A DNA stretch of 64,000 nt from Polluticoccus soli (GTDB lineage Bacteria; Bacteroidota; Bacteroidia; Chitinophagales; Chitinophagaceae), in the NCBI RefSeq assembly GCF_029269745.1, contig NZ_JARJHT010000001.1, forward strand, positions 1,860,001 to 1,924,000. The letters are read 5' to 3'. The position numbers and the translations under genes are program-made. Shown here one piece after another: positions 9,182 through 17,090 of this stretch (its first letter is position 1; each line of letters begins with the position of its first letter). The notes below the pieces were generated by a model. That model saw only the letters and a list, made by a program, of their open reading frames with translations. It was not told where the DNA came from and did not search any database.

Positions 9182-11095
9182 ATGAAGAAGAACTATACCC
9201 GCCCGGTTTTCCTGATCCTGCTTTTGTTCATGGTTGCTTGTCCCGCAATATGCGGGATCGGTTTTGCCCAGCAGGTCACTACGTTCAGTTTCATTAATGG
9301 CGTGCAAACCTATACTGTACCCGTAGGTGTTACCTTTCTTGATGTAAAAGTGCGTGGTGCCATTGGTGGCGCCGGTACCGGCACTGGAGCTGCAGCTGGT
9401 GGCGGTGGTAGTGAAGTGACCGGCAGGCTGGCCGTTAGTCCCGGAACTGTACTCTATATATATGTGGGCAGCGCCGGCACTGCATTCAGTGGCGGCTTCA
9501 ATGGCGGCGGTACTCCCGGCACCAGTGGTGGTGGCGGTGGCGGCGCTTCTGACATCCGGATAGGGGGCACTACTACCAGCAACCGGGTGATCGTTGCCGC
9601 AGGCGGCGGCGGTGGTGGAGGTGGAAGTGCAACCGGTTATATTGGCGGCGGTGGCGGTAGTACTACCGGCGTCGGCCAGGACGGTGCTCCATCGGCTACG
9701 CTGGGCGGCAAAGGCGGTACGCAAGCTATTGGTGGCCCCGGTGGTGGCAGTAGCTGCAGCGGCGGCACTACAACAGCGGGCTCTATGGGCAGCTTTGGGC
9801 AAGGAGCCAATGCTGTAGGCAATGGTGGCGGCGGCGGTGGTGGCTTTTTCGGTGGTGGTAGCGGTGCTACTAACACAGGTGGTACTTGCGTGACCGGTGC
9901 TGGTGGTGGTGGCGGCGGTTCGTCTATGGTGAGCACCAGTGTGGTGAGCAATTATGCCATCACTACAGGAACCATCAATACTAATGGCAGCGTGGAGATC
10001 ACTACACCACTGGCTCCATCGGTTACAACAACAGGTGTTACTGTTAGCTCGCCCAATTATACCCTCGAAGGTATCGTCACTGCGAATGGTGCGACTGTTA
10101 CTGCAAGTTTCGAGTATAGTAACAGCCCGGGCCTTTCTTCGGGTGTGTTTACTGTGAGCGCTTCGCAGAATCCCATAGCTGCTAATGCGGTCAACACTAC
10201 TGCCACAGCTACTATCGCTGGCCTGATAGCTAATACTACTTATTACTATCGTATTAAAGGACAGAACTCGGTAGGTACTGTCAACGGAGCTATATTGAGC
10301 TTTACCACTCCTAACACGGCTCCCAAGCCTATATCGGGCAATCTTCAGAACATCACCATGTGCCAGAACAGTAAGGACTACCAGCTCACTGCATTGCTGC
10401 ATGTCAACGATACCGACCCTGCTCAATCTATTACCTGGAGTGTAGCTGCCATGCCTTATAAGAACGGCAGCCTAGGTGGTTTTTCCAGCTCTAATACGTC
10501 CGTTGCGGGTAGTGCCAATATCACTCCCGGCAACGCCATCAGCTACACACCAATTACCGGTTTCAAAGGCAACGATACTTTTAAGATCCAGATAAGCGAT
10601 GGCAAGGCCAGTGATACCATCACGTTTGTAGCTACGGTAAACCCGCTGCCTGCACCCATCATAACGCGCAACGGACTGCAGCTGAGCACCGGCGCTTTTG
10701 ACATCTACCAGTGGTACCGCAACAACATTGCTGTAATAGGTGCTACTACGCAAGACTATACGATGACGGAGGGTGGCGAGTATCATGTTACGGTGACTGA
10801 TGTGAACGGTTGTTCTGCTACTTCCAATTTATATAAGTACCCCACTGTGTCTGTCGACGAGGTGGAGGCGCCAGCTATACATGCATACCCCAACCCTGTG
10901 CTGCACGTGCTGCATGTGGATGCGCCCGACGGCAGCAACCTCAGCATTACCGGTATGGATGGCAAACTGGCTATTGCCCAGGCTGCCGGGCGTGTAGATG
11001 TAAGTGCGCTGGTACCGGGCGTGTATGTGCTGCGCATATACAACGCCACCGGCAACCTGTTGCAAACATCTAAGCTCATCAGGACAGCTGAGTAA
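9182..11095 (+). CDS. Secreted glycine-rich protein with FN3-like and T9SS sorting domains
   Basis: A 637-residue export substrate. It has a signal peptide to about residue 30 (GFAQQ), a very glycine-rich domain at about 35-255 with GGGG runs resembling the glycine-rich domain of ALK-like and bacterial adhesin proteins, a fibronectin-III-like segment at about 280-375 (TTYYYRIKGQNSVG), a cadherin-like segment (GNDTFKIQISDG) and a type A T9SS sorting domain from AYPNPVLHVL to the end. The gene stands alone between uvrB and a small minus-strand gene. The glycine codons give long GGC/GGT runs, and these create a spurious long antisense frame. Role unknown; probably a cell-surface or matrix protein. 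Confidence 0.88.
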   Translation: MKKNYTRPVFLILLLFMVACPAICGIGFAQQVTTFSFINGVQTYTVPVGVTFLDVKVRGAIGGAGTGTGAAAGGGGSEVTGRLAVSPGTVLYIYVGSAGTAFSGGFNGGGTPGTSGGGGGGASDIRIGGTTTSNRVIVAAGGGGGGGGSATGYIGGGGGSTTGVGQDGAPSATLGGKGGTQAIGGPGGGSSCSGGTTTAGSMGSFGQGANAVGNGGGGGGGFFGGGSGATNTGGTCVTGAGGGGGGSSMVSTSVVSNYAITTGTINTNGSVEITTPLAPSVTTTGVTVSSPNYTLEGIVTANGATVTASFEYSNSPGLSSGVFTVSASQNPIAANAVNTTATATIAGLIANTTYYYRIKGQNSVGTVNGAILSFTTPNTAPKPISGNLQNITMCQNSKDYQLTALLHVNDTDPAQSITWSVAAMPYKNGSLGGFSSSNTSVAGSANITPGNAISYTPITGFKGNDTFKIQISDGKASDTITFVATVNPLPAPIITRNGLQLSTGAFDIYQWYRNNIAVIGATTQDYTMTEGGEYHVTVTDVNGCSATSNLYKYPTVSVDEVEAPAIHAYPNPVLHVLHVDAPDGSNLSITGMDGKLAIAQAAGRVDVSALVPGVYVLRIYNATGNLLQTSKLIRTAE

Positions 11096-11138
11096 TTAGA
11101 TAGGGGGTGATTCCTCATTATGATTCATTTGTGGAAGC

Positions 11139-11333
11139 TCATCTGGAGCGCCCGTCATCGCGGTCTCGTTCGCGCTGACGGTCATGTTCCTCCTGCTTGC
11201 GGATGCCGGCGTTGTCGTCTTTCTCCTTGTTGATGTTGTCGATACGCTTTTCCAGCTCGTCTTTACTGATGACCTTTTGCTGCTTGGCAGCCTTAGCCAT
11301 ACGTTCCCTTCTGTTCGGATCTCTGTCTCTCAT
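11139..11333 (-). CDS. Small highly charged hypothetical protein
   Basis: A 64-residue protein made almost only of Lys, Arg, Glu, Asp, Gln and Asn, likely helical or disordered, with an ELEKRIDNINKEKDD helix. The start is set at 11333 because an AAGGAGGTGG Shine-Dalgarno sits just before the ATG. Such a strong site is uncommon in Bacteroidota and argues the gene is real. The frame is open further upstream, but the extension lacks such a site. A similar Lys/Glu-rich protein is encoded at 15046-15237. Function unknown. Confidence 0.6.
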   Translation of the reverse strand: MRDRDPNRRERMAKAAKQQKVISKDELEKRIDNINKEKDDNAGIRKQEEHDRQRERDRDDGRSR

Positions 11334-11529
11334 AACCACCTCCTTTTTAGCGCCCCTAAAATCATTAAAAAGCCATACCAGCCGATGAGTATGCACTGTT
11401 TTTTAACTATTTGACAACCAACCTTTTCAATATTTATAACCCTAATTAGATACATGTAACAGTTGTAATTACATATATTGCGCGCGCAGTAATGGGCGGC
11501 AACCCGTTATTGTTATTTTTTTGTTTTGT

Positions 11530-11677
11530 GTGGGGCGTTTTCCAGCGCCCCTACAAACAAAATCTCTATCTTAGACGCAACCTGGTGGTCGAACCCATAT
11601 CGGCTGCCGTTTGTTACAGCCGGGCGTGGACCGCCAAAACGCTCCGGCTGGCGAGAACCGCTCTAAGAGCGGTTTTT
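11530..11677 (+). ncRNA. Hairpin-rich stretch ending in a terminator, possible small RNA
   Basis: The region 11397-12043 has no well supported gene. Within it, a GGGGCG/CGCCCC hairpin at about 11530-11550 is followed by more GC-rich inverted pieces and ends in a textbook terminator: AACCGCTC at 11656-11663, loop TAA, GAGCGGTT at 11667-11674, then TTT. A terminator with no plus-strand gene before it suggests a short non-coding transcript. No promoter was clearly seen. Confidence 0.3.
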
Positions 11678-11679
11678 CG

Positions 11680-11813
11680 TTGGAAATTGTTACAGTTTGT
11701 TGTCGTTTTTCAATCTCTCGTCACGTTTCTCCAATAGGTAGATATAATTCTCGTATGCTGCTTCTGTAGCGGATCTTCCTTCCAATTTGTTACAGATTGT
11801 TGCCGTTTTTGAA
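11680..11813 (-). repeat. Two degenerate 34-bp direct repeats (AACGGCAACAATCTGTAACA type)
   Basis: About 34 bp at 11680-11713 recurs at 11780-11813. Both read, on the minus strand, as a run of A then CGGCAACAATCTGTAACAA or close to it. A third, diverged copy lies on the plus strand at 62622-62646. On the minus strand the copies fall in a reading frame (11690-11929) that is otherwise unrecognised. Confidence 0.5.
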
Positions 11814-11929
11814 CGACTACAATTATGCAGGTCGCTGACCTCCTGCCGGCTCAGCGGATGTTTACTTTTGTTTACATTTTCAGGGTTTTGAAAAAGAAAA
11901 AATTGGTCGTGATGGTTAATGCCGGGCAT
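11690..11929 (-). CDS. Doubtful 79-residue frame, possibly a gene remnant carried by a repeat
   Basis: The frame encodes a Lys/Glu/Asn-rich sequence with KTATICNK in the middle and a helical end (YENYIYLLEKRDERL). KTATIGNK recurs in the frame at 62512-62847, and the upstream DNA of both also matches, including a TAnnTTTG element. I take this as a shared repeat or degraded gene family rather than a proven gene. Confidence 0.22.
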   Translation of the reverse strand: MPGINHHDQFFLFQNPENVNKSKHPLSRQEVSDLHNCSRSKTATICNKLEGRSATEAAYENYIYLLEKRDERLKNDNKL

Positions 11930-11989
11930 GCGGCGGCGTGGCGTATGGAGTGATAGGGTGTGCTCATACGGGTGCGGTTTTATCTATAG

Positions 11990-11997
11990 CAAATTTA
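11990..11997 (-). promoter_or_regulatory. TAAATTTG promoter-like element on the minus strand
   Basis: Minus-strand TAAATTTG matches TAnnTTTG and is followed by TAAAACC, then a TATG start and CCTAT...CCATAC. The same order follows TATATTTG at 62486 on the plus strand. Part of a shared element described under the findings. Confidence 0.4.
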
Positions 11998-12043
11998 CGA
12001 TTTTTTGTCCAATTGTCAGTCAATTAATAACGGCATCGAACGA

Positions 12044-12307
12044 TCAGGAGTTTACTAGTATGTGATTGCCCACAACAAATTCCATTTCCAGCCAGTACCA
12101 CGGTTCCGGCTGGGATTTCGGCCCTCGTTTCAATTTTGGGGTGCCCTGCCCATCCAGGCACATGCGACACTCGGCATAATAGATCTCGTAAGCGCGGCCT
12201 TTTTCTGCATTGCGCCTGCGCAACGTAACAAAGTATAGCCCAGCTTTGTGCTGCACAATAGTGCAGTCGAAGCTACCGTAGGAAGTGGTAACAATGATTT
12301 CAAGCAT
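12044..12307 (-). CDS. Small hypothetical protein
   Basis: An 87-residue, beta-rich looking protein (MLEIIVTTSYGSFDCTIV...) with a basic middle and an aromatic C-terminal part (EPWYWLEMEFVVG). It has no signal peptide or membrane segment. ATG start, no clear Shine-Dalgarno. It is flanked by gene-free DNA and lies divergent to the PIN-GNAT gene at 12541. Not recognised; the balanced amino-acid composition supports a real gene. Confidence 0.5.
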   Translation of the reverse strand: MLEIIVTTSYGSFDCTIVQHKAGLYFVTLRRRNAEKGRAYEIYYAECRMCLDGQGTPKLKRGPKSQPEPWYWLEMEFVVGNHILVNS

Positions 12308-12540
12308 AACGCCAGTTTTTAAATGACGTTGATAAAAAGGCAGGCGGGTAAAGATAGGATTGGTGACACTACATTGTTGGGAGTCAAAATATTGGGTTCA
12401 CGGTGGCGGTAATAATTTGATTTTAAACCCAATTAAAAAATTACTTAGATAAAATATTATGTGCGTGTAAAATGGTCAACATCAAAAAAATACCGTGTTT
12501 TTACGTTTTGTATTTGTCTGATATGTCATATAATTAGGGT

Positions 12541-14028
12541 ATGAAAATCCTACTCGATACCAATATCATTATTCACAGAGAAGCCAATAAGGTGGTGAAG
12601 GATGATATAGGTATTTTATTCAACTGGCTAGATAGGCTAAAATTTGAAAAATGTGTTCACCCGATTACCTCTGAAGAGATTGAAAGAAATCCCAACAAAG
12701 AAACTGTGAAGACGATGAATATAAAGCTGGGTAACTACAACATTCTAAAAACAGTTGCGCCATTGAACGGTCAAATCGAAGCCATTGGTAAAAAATTTGA
12801 TTTAAGTATAAATGATAAGAATGACACGCAGTTACTAAACGAAGTCTACAGTGACCGAGTAGATTTTTTGATAACGGAGGATAATAAAATTCATCATAAG
12901 GCTAAAGCCTTAGGCATTTCTAACCGCGTGTTTAGAATTGATAGCTTTTTAGAAAAAGTTACAGCCGAAAATCCCGCACTTGTAGACTACAAAGTCTTGT
13001 CGGTTAAAAAGGAATACTTTGGAAATGTGGACTTAAAAGACACTTTCTTTGACAGCTTTCGAGAAGATTACGTCGGATTTGATCAATGGTTTAATCGAAA
13101 GTCAGACGAGATTGCATACGTGTGTTACAATGAGGGCGTGCTTGCAGCTTTTTTATTTATTAAGCTGGAGCGCGAACAAGAAAGTTATTTAGACATAACC
13201 CCGACTCTTGATAAGAAAAGGCGCCTTAAGATTGGTACCTTAAAAGTGATTAGCAATGGGTTTAAGATTGGAGAGCGTTTTCTAAAGATTGTTTTTGACA
13301 ACGCTGTACGCTATCGAGTTCAGGAAATCTACGTTACAATATTTGACAAACGTCCCGAGCAAGCTCGATTGATTTCGTTGCTAGAGGAATTTGGCTTTCG
13401 CTATCACGGGATTAAACAAACGGCTTCAGGATCGGAAAAGGTTTACAAAAGGAATCTTTGGCCGGAAGCAAACCGTTCAAACCCTAAGTCGACATTCCCG
13501 AGGCTAAGTAAACAAGCAAATGTTTTTCTAATTCCAATAAAGCCGGAATATCATACAGAGTTACTTCCAGATTCTAAACTTAATACAGAGTCCGCGGTTG
13601 ATTTTGTTGAGAACGAACCACATCGCAACGCAATTAGCAAGATTTATGTTTCGCATTCACCAACAAGATTGCTAGCTCCAGGTGATATCATAGTTTTTTA
13701 CCGAACCGGGGGGATATATAAAGGGGTGGCAACGACTATTGGCATTGTTGAAAACGTAGTAGACGGTATTCCATCGTTTGACGAACTGCTCCAGCTATGT
13801 CGGAAGCGCACAGTTTTAAAGCCCGAAGAATTGCTCGGCTATTGGAATAGAAATCCTCTTAGTAGGCCCTTTGTAATTAACTTCTTGTATGCTTTCTCAT
13901 TTAGGCGCAGAATTACTCTTAGAGAGATGTTGGATGAAAAGATACTTCCAAACATGGACGCAGTTAAAACTATTACCCAAATTGAGCCTGCTAACCTGTC
14001 TAAACTTATTAAGTTAGCTGGTGTGTAA
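12541..14028 (+). CDS. PIN nuclease - GNAT acetyltransferase - PUA-like fusion protein
   Basis: A 495-residue multidomain protein. Residues 1-135 form a PIN domain with the expected acidic residues: D6 in LLDTN, E45/E46, D95 in NDT and D114 in TEDN. PIN domains are metal-dependent RNases, often toxins. Residues about 180-305 look like a GNAT acetyltransferase (IAYVCYNEGVLAAFLFIK; LLEEFGFRYHG end). Residues about 325-470 resemble a PUA-like/EVE-ASCH fold (LLAPGDIIVFYR, YKGVATTIGIVENV). It heads a co-directional group with an ASCH gene and an EVE gene, all AT-richer than the flanks, which suggests transfer. The domain calls are by eye. A nucleic-acid modification sensing or toxin role is inference. 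Confidence 0.72.
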   Translation: MKILLDTNIIIHREANKVVKDDIGILFNWLDRLKFEKCVHPITSEEIERNPNKETVKTMNIKLGNYNILKTVAPLNGQIEAIGKKFDLSINDKNDTQLLNEVYSDRVDFLITEDNKIHHKAKALGISNRVFRIDSFLEKVTAENPALVDYKVLSVKKEYFGNVDLKDTFFDSFREDYVGFDQWFNRKSDEIAYVCYNEGVLAAFLFIKLEREQESYLDITPTLDKKRRLKIGTLKVISNGFKIGERFLKIVFDNAVRYRVQEIYVTIFDKRPEQARLISLLEEFGFRYHGIKQTASGSEKVYKRNLWPEANRSNPKSTFPRLSKQANVFLIPIKPEYHTELLPDSKLNTESAVDFVENEPHRNAISKIYVSHSPTRLLAPGDIIVFYRTGGIYKGVATTIGIVENVVDGIPSFDELLQLCRKRTVLKPEELLGYWNRNPLSRPFVINFLYAFSFRRRITLREMLDEKILPNMDAVKTITQIEPANLSKLIKLAGV

Positions 14029-14102
14029 TAAATTGTTTTATGATTTTCGTCTTGTCATCATTTACTTATTACTTTTGGTTTGATTAATGTTTAGCTATTC
14101 TC

Positions 14103-14474
14103 ATGAAGGTCGTATTGTCAATTAAACCTGAATTCGCGGAGAAAATTTTTGATGGTACCAAGAAATTTGAGTTTCGTCGAGCAATCTTTAAGAATGCCGT
14201 AAAAACTGTTGTAGTGTATGCCTCGTCACCAACTCAGAAAGTTATAGGCGAGTTTGATATCGAGTCGATTATTAGCGACGATTTAGATACACTTTGGCAG
14301 CAAACCCGCGAGTATGCAGGCATCAACGAAGATTATTTCTACAGTTATTTCGGGGATAAGAAAAAAGGCTTTGCTATTAAAATCAAATGCACTCGTAGGT
14401 ACAAAAAGCCCCTGTGCTTACGTTCTGACTTTAATTTGCATCCACCACAGTCATTCTTGTATTATGATGCGTAG
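14103..14474 (+). CDS. ASCH domain protein
   Basis: A 123-residue single-domain protein. The start MKVVLSIKPEFAEKIFDGTK with KFEFRR just after is the ASCH signature (S-I-K-P-x-x-A-x-x-I-x-x-G-x-K-x-x-E-x-R). The GEFDIESI strand follows. ASCH belongs to the PUA-like superfamily, whose members bind RNA or modified nucleotides. One branch is an acetylcytidine amidohydrolase. It lies 74 bp after the PIN-GNAT-PUA gene and 33 bp before an EVE gene, in the same direction. Probable nucleic-acid or nucleotide binding protein; substrate unknown. Confidence 0.75.
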   Translation: MKVVLSIKPEFAEKIFDGTKKFEFRRAIFKNAVKTVVVYASSPTQKVIGEFDIESIISDDLDTLWQQTREYAGINEDYFYSYFGDKKKGFAIKIKCTRRYKKPLCLRSDFNLHPPQSFLYYDA

Positions 14475-14507
14475 CTAAAGTTGTAAAGCACCGAACTAAC
14501 TCTTAAA

Positions 14508-14972
14508 ATGTCATCTAACATGAATTACTGGGTATTTCAAGCTACTCCGAAACGTTACAGGATTATAGAAGCTTTGACAGAAACCGTTGACGCAACCAAT
14601 TGGAATTGGATGGTGAATCAGCATAAGGGTTTGATTAAAGAGAATGACAAGTTTATTCTTTGGGTAGGTGGCACCAGTTCTGGGGTATATGCCTTGGGTA
14701 CCATTACTTCACCAATCAAATTAATGCGCGACAAACCCCACGGTTATGTGATTGATCCAACACTCAATGAACTATTAGATCGAGTAGAAATTAAGCTTGA
14801 CTACAATTTGGTGCATAATCCAATAACAAAAAGTGAGGTAGAAATTATAGATGCGTTGTCTGAGATGAAGTATGGAATACGCGGTCTTACGAATTTGGCT
14901 TCAAATCACGACGAGTTCAGCGCCTTAGTAAAGATGGCGGAACAGAAAGTAAAGAAAAGTTCCATTCAGTAG
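14508..14972 (+). CDS. EVE domain protein
   Basis: A 154-residue protein with the EVE fold: MNYWVFQATPKRYR start, then DNWNW-like NWNWMVNQHK, KFILWVGG, GVYALGTI, and a C-terminal NPITKSEVE/GLTNLASNHDE part. EVE domains are PUA-like readers of modified bases such as 5-methylcytosine and are fused to restriction-type nucleases in many bacteria. Start at 14508; ATG 14520 (MNYW) is an alternative. Third gene of a co-directional PIN-GNAT-PUA, ASCH, EVE set. A dispersed repeat begins three bases after its stop codon. Confidence 0.8.
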   Translation: MSSNMNYWVFQATPKRYRIIEALTETVDATNWNWMVNQHKGLIKENDKFILWVGGTSSGVYALGTITSPIKLMRDKPHGYVIDPTLNELLDRVEIKLDYNLVHNPITKSEVEIIDALSEMKYGIRGLTNLASNHDEFSALVKMAEQKVKKSSIQ

Positions 14973-14975
14973 CTA

Positions 14976-15030
14976 TCCGAAACCTGAACGGTGCCAACGC
15001 CGTGAGTGCTCAATAGAAAGATTGCAGCTG
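14976..15030 (+). repeat. Dispersed repeat, GAACGGTGCCAACGCCGTGA family
   Basis: CCTGAACGGTGCCAACGCCG and flanks (14976-15006) match 56016-56046 at 28 of 31 positions by my count. The continuation GTGCTCAATAG...CAGCTGGCT matches the minus-strand copy at 58365-58412 and the copy at 62394-62459. It starts just after the EVE stop codon. Confidence 0.6.
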
Positions 15031-15045
15031 GCTACATAACGCCCT

Positions 15046-15237
15046 CTACTTATCCTTCATTTTCTCTTCCAGCTTTTTGCCAGGGATCTCGTTCTTTTTG
15101 CGGGAGTTGATCTCGTCTACTTTATCGAGCAGGTGGGCCTGTTTTTGGTCGCGTTCCTTTTTCTGTTCAGCTGCTTCCTGTACTGCCTCGTTGGCAGTTG
15201 CCTTATGGTCCTTATCGGTTTTCTTTGCCTTAGCCAT
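15046..15237 (-). CDS. Small Lys/Glu-rich hypothetical protein
   Basis: A 63-residue protein starting MAKAKKTDKDHK, rich in Lys, Glu, Gln and Asp, probably a single long helix (AHLLDKVDEINSRKKNE). It resembles the product at 11139-11333 in size, charge and a D-x-I-N core. The open frame extends upstream, but the upstream part has a Cys/Leu composition unlike the rest, so I start at 15237. Function unknown; possibly nucleic-acid associated given its charge. Confidence 0.5.
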   Translation of the reverse strand: MAKAKKTDKDHKATANEAVQEAAEQKKERDQKQAHLLDKVDEINSRKKNEIPGKKLEEKMKDK

Positions 15238-15325
15238 ATAGGCTAAGTTACTGTATCCATGTCTATTAGCCAGCGGCTGTAAGCACTGGCACATCCTTTT
15301 TAGCCCATCAGTAAAAAGGACCTTT

Positions 15326-15583
15326 ATGCAACAAGTGCAGTTTGAAATGGGATTTATGATAGAGGGTAAGGAGTCGGTGTGCGGCTTCAGGAGCATGGAA
15401 GATGACAAGGGCCAGTATATACTGCTGTGCGCCAGCCAGGGCGACTATAGCCGTGAGTATGAGCTGCGTATGGAGGGCGAGGGAGAGGACTGCAGTTTCC
15501 ACTTTGTAACCCCCGATGTGCCCGAAGACCTGAAGCGCCACGAGTGCGAGATCAGCGATGCGATACTGGAACAGATGAAATAG
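15326..15583 (+). CDS. Small acidic hypothetical protein
   Basis: An 85-residue, Glu/Asp-rich protein with alternating strands (VQFEMGFMIEGKESVCGFR, YELRMEGEGEDCSF) and a final helix (AILEQMK). No signal or membrane segment. AAAGGA lies 6-11 bp before the ATG. It ends 6 bp before the stop of the convergent gene at 15590. Not recognised. Confidence 0.55.
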   Translation: MQQVQFEMGFMIEGKESVCGFRSMEDDKGQYILLCASQGDYSREYELRMEGEGEDCSFHFVTPDVPEDLKRHECEISDAILEQMK

Positions 15584-15589
15584 CAGTCT

Positions 15590-15796
15590 TTAGCCGGCTG
15601 CAGCCGTAAATGCGTCCAGCAGGTCGTCGGCTATGCTGCGGGCATCCTCTTCAGTCTCGGCGCGTACATAGGCCGAGGTCAGGAATTTGCCGTGTTGCCG
15701 GCAACTAATATCGCCATCGAAAGGTGGTGGGTCATAGACCTCTATGCACGACAATATATCGTCGAGCGAGAAGGTCAATCTAAAAGTATGTTGCAT
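15590..15796 (-). CDS. Small hypothetical protein, paralogue of 15855-16052
   Basis: A 68-residue protein: MQHTFRLTFSLDDILSC, a PPPFDGD turn, then SAYVRAETEEDARSIADDLL and a small C-terminal helix. The next gene upstream on this strand has the same plan (MQ-x-F-x-L-x-FS, SC, PPxFxG, SAYxRAxxEExA, LLxxF). The conservation between the two neighbours is good evidence that both are expressed proteins. A beta-beta-alpha fold is likely; function unknown. Confidence 0.65.
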   Translation of the reverse strand: MQHTFRLTFSLDDILSCIEVYDPPPFDGDISCRQHGKFLTSAYVRAETEEDARSIADDLLDAFTAAAG

Positions 15797-15854
15797 GGCC
15801 GTTTGGGTGTGCTATCTGGCGCACCTACTACAAGTTACCGAAAATAAACCAGAG

Positions 15855-16052
15855 TTATGCTGAAGCAAATGTTCCCAGCAGTTCTTTGCCAATCTCAATA
15901 GCCTTCTCTTCGCTGCGGGCGCGTATATATGCAGACACCAGTATGTTGCCTGCCGTTTTGGTGCGGACATTTCCGTTAAACTCCGGCGGAGTGCTGACCT
16001 GTGTACACGAAATGATCTTATTCCTGGAAAAAATGAGGTGAAATACTTGCAT
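15855..16052 (-). CDS. Small hypothetical protein, paralogue of 15590-15796
   Basis: A 65-residue protein, MQVFHLIFSRNKIISC, then PPEFNGNV, SAYIRARSEEKAIEIGKELL. Same residue pattern as its downstream neighbour 58 bp away, so a tandem duplication. No signal peptide, so probably cytoplasmic. Function not recognised. Confidence 0.65.
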   Translation of the reverse strand: MQVFHLIFSRNKIISCTQVSTPPEFNGNVRTKTAGNILVSAYIRARSEEKAIEIGKELLGTFASA

Positions 16053-16157
16053 TGCTTCATGGGCCCTTGTACGTTTTCATTGCTGATGGCCCAGTAATGC
16101 TAAAAGGATATAGTGAAGGTACGGATAAATAATGGACTGAGGTTCATTAAGTTTTAA

Positions 16158-16187
16158 TGAAAGAAGCCCCGGAGTATGTCCGGGGCT
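16158..16187 (-). terminator. Terminator of the first beta-barrel gene
   Basis: AGCCCCGGA (16165-16173), loop GTATG, TCCGGGGCT (16179-16187). Read on the minus strand, the stem is followed by TCTTTC. It lies 40 bp after the stop of 16227-16871. Confidence 0.75.
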
Positions 16188-16226
16188 GTCCTCATGGAAA
16201 TGAGAGTATTATGTTTTCGTACTGTT

Positions 16227-16871
16227 TTACAGATCGTCGCCAAACCACCAGCCAACACCCACACCAAAGGTGCGGTTGTGCGCGTCGAACGTGCTGTTGT
16301 TAGACAGGTTAGACAAGCCCATGTGGTAGAAAGGGCGTATGAACAGGCCCATATCAAAATCGTAACCCACATTGAACATAAGGCCAATGTCCGAACGGTC
16401 GAGCTGGTTGATATCAGAACCAAAGTCTATGTCGTCCTCAATTTTGCTTTCTACACCCCCCGGGGTAGTTGTAATGGTTTTAGTTTTACCGCTGATAGCG
16501 ATGCTGGCCGTAGGGCCAAGACCGAGGAAGAAACGACCGGGGCCGGCGTTGATGTAATACTCAGCCAGCAATGGTATTTCAATATAGCCCAGGTTAACAT
16601 TATACTCTACGTCGTTGCCCAGCAGCGTGAAGTCGCTTTCGCCACCCCGCATGCTGTAGTAAATGCCCGGCTGTATGGTAAAGTGATCAGTAATGCAGAT
16701 GTCCATTGCCGCACCTATGCGCAGGCCTATGTTGGTAGACTCTTCACCCATATCCGGATCGAAATCGAACTTGCTCACATTCAATCCTATTTCAGGTCCG
16801 TATCGTAATTGTGCGTTTGCAGAAACCGCAAACAGGCATGCAGATGCGGCGAGTAGGAATAATTTCTTCAT
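16227..16871 (-). CDS. Outer-membrane beta-barrel protein, tandem paralogue 1
   Basis: A 214-residue protein with a signal peptide (ends VSANAQ) followed by alternating amphipathic strands. It has RYGPEIGLNVSKF, LTGx/FTIQPGIYYSMRGGE, YIEIPLLAEYYINAGPGRFFLGLGP and the C-terminal strand FGVGVGWWFG. This is the small porin-like outer-membrane barrel family of Bacteroidota (eight strands expected). It is the last of three tandem paralogues on this strand, each with its own gap and terminator. Substrate or role unknown; structural or small-molecule interaction is possible. Confidence 0.85.
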   Translation of the reverse strand: MKKLFLLAASACLFAVSANAQLRYGPEIGLNVSKFDFDPDMGEESTNIGLRIGAAMDICITDHFTIQPGIYYSMRGGESDFTLLGNDVEYNVNLGYIEIPLLAEYYINAGPGRFFLGLGPTASIAISGKTKTITTTPGGVESKIEDDIDFGSDINQLDRSDIGLMFNVGYDFDMGLFIRPFYHMGLSNLSNNSTFDAHNRTFGVGVGWWFGDDL

Positions 16872-17020
16872 AACGGTTGTCCAATTTGATGGTTACGAAA
16901 TGTTAAAAAAAAGCGTGCCCGGATGAGCCTGAATGAGGATGGCTCATACGACCTCGTGGTGACTTATTCTTTTAACCTATTCAAAGTGAGCGGGATGTGA
17001 ACCGGCTTAGAAAAATTGGC

Positions 17021-17053
17021 AAAGGAAAAATCACGCAGCTTGATTTTTCCTTT
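17021..17053. repeat. Perfect 13-bp inverted repeat
   Basis: AAAGGAAAAATCA (17021-17033), loop CGCAGCT, TGATTTTTCCTTT (17041-17053). On the minus strand it lies beyond the terminator of the 17158 gene and is followed by an ATTTTT tract, so it may be a second terminator. Alternatively it could be a small mobile-element relic. Confidence 0.6.
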
Positions 17054-17090
17054 TAGATGAGCTCACCTTCTTATTGCTAAGTTCCCCAAA

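Noticed and set aside
9104-10426. 440-residue minus-strand open frame opposite the glycine-rich gene
   Set aside because: Its composition (Ala, Thr, Ser runs) is the mirror of glycine codons in the real gene. The sense gene has a signal peptide and a T9SS domain.
11560-11660. tRNA-like fragment (GGTCGAACCC)
   Set aside because: No acceptor, D-arm or anticodon structure could be built around it; only a chance T-arm-like string.
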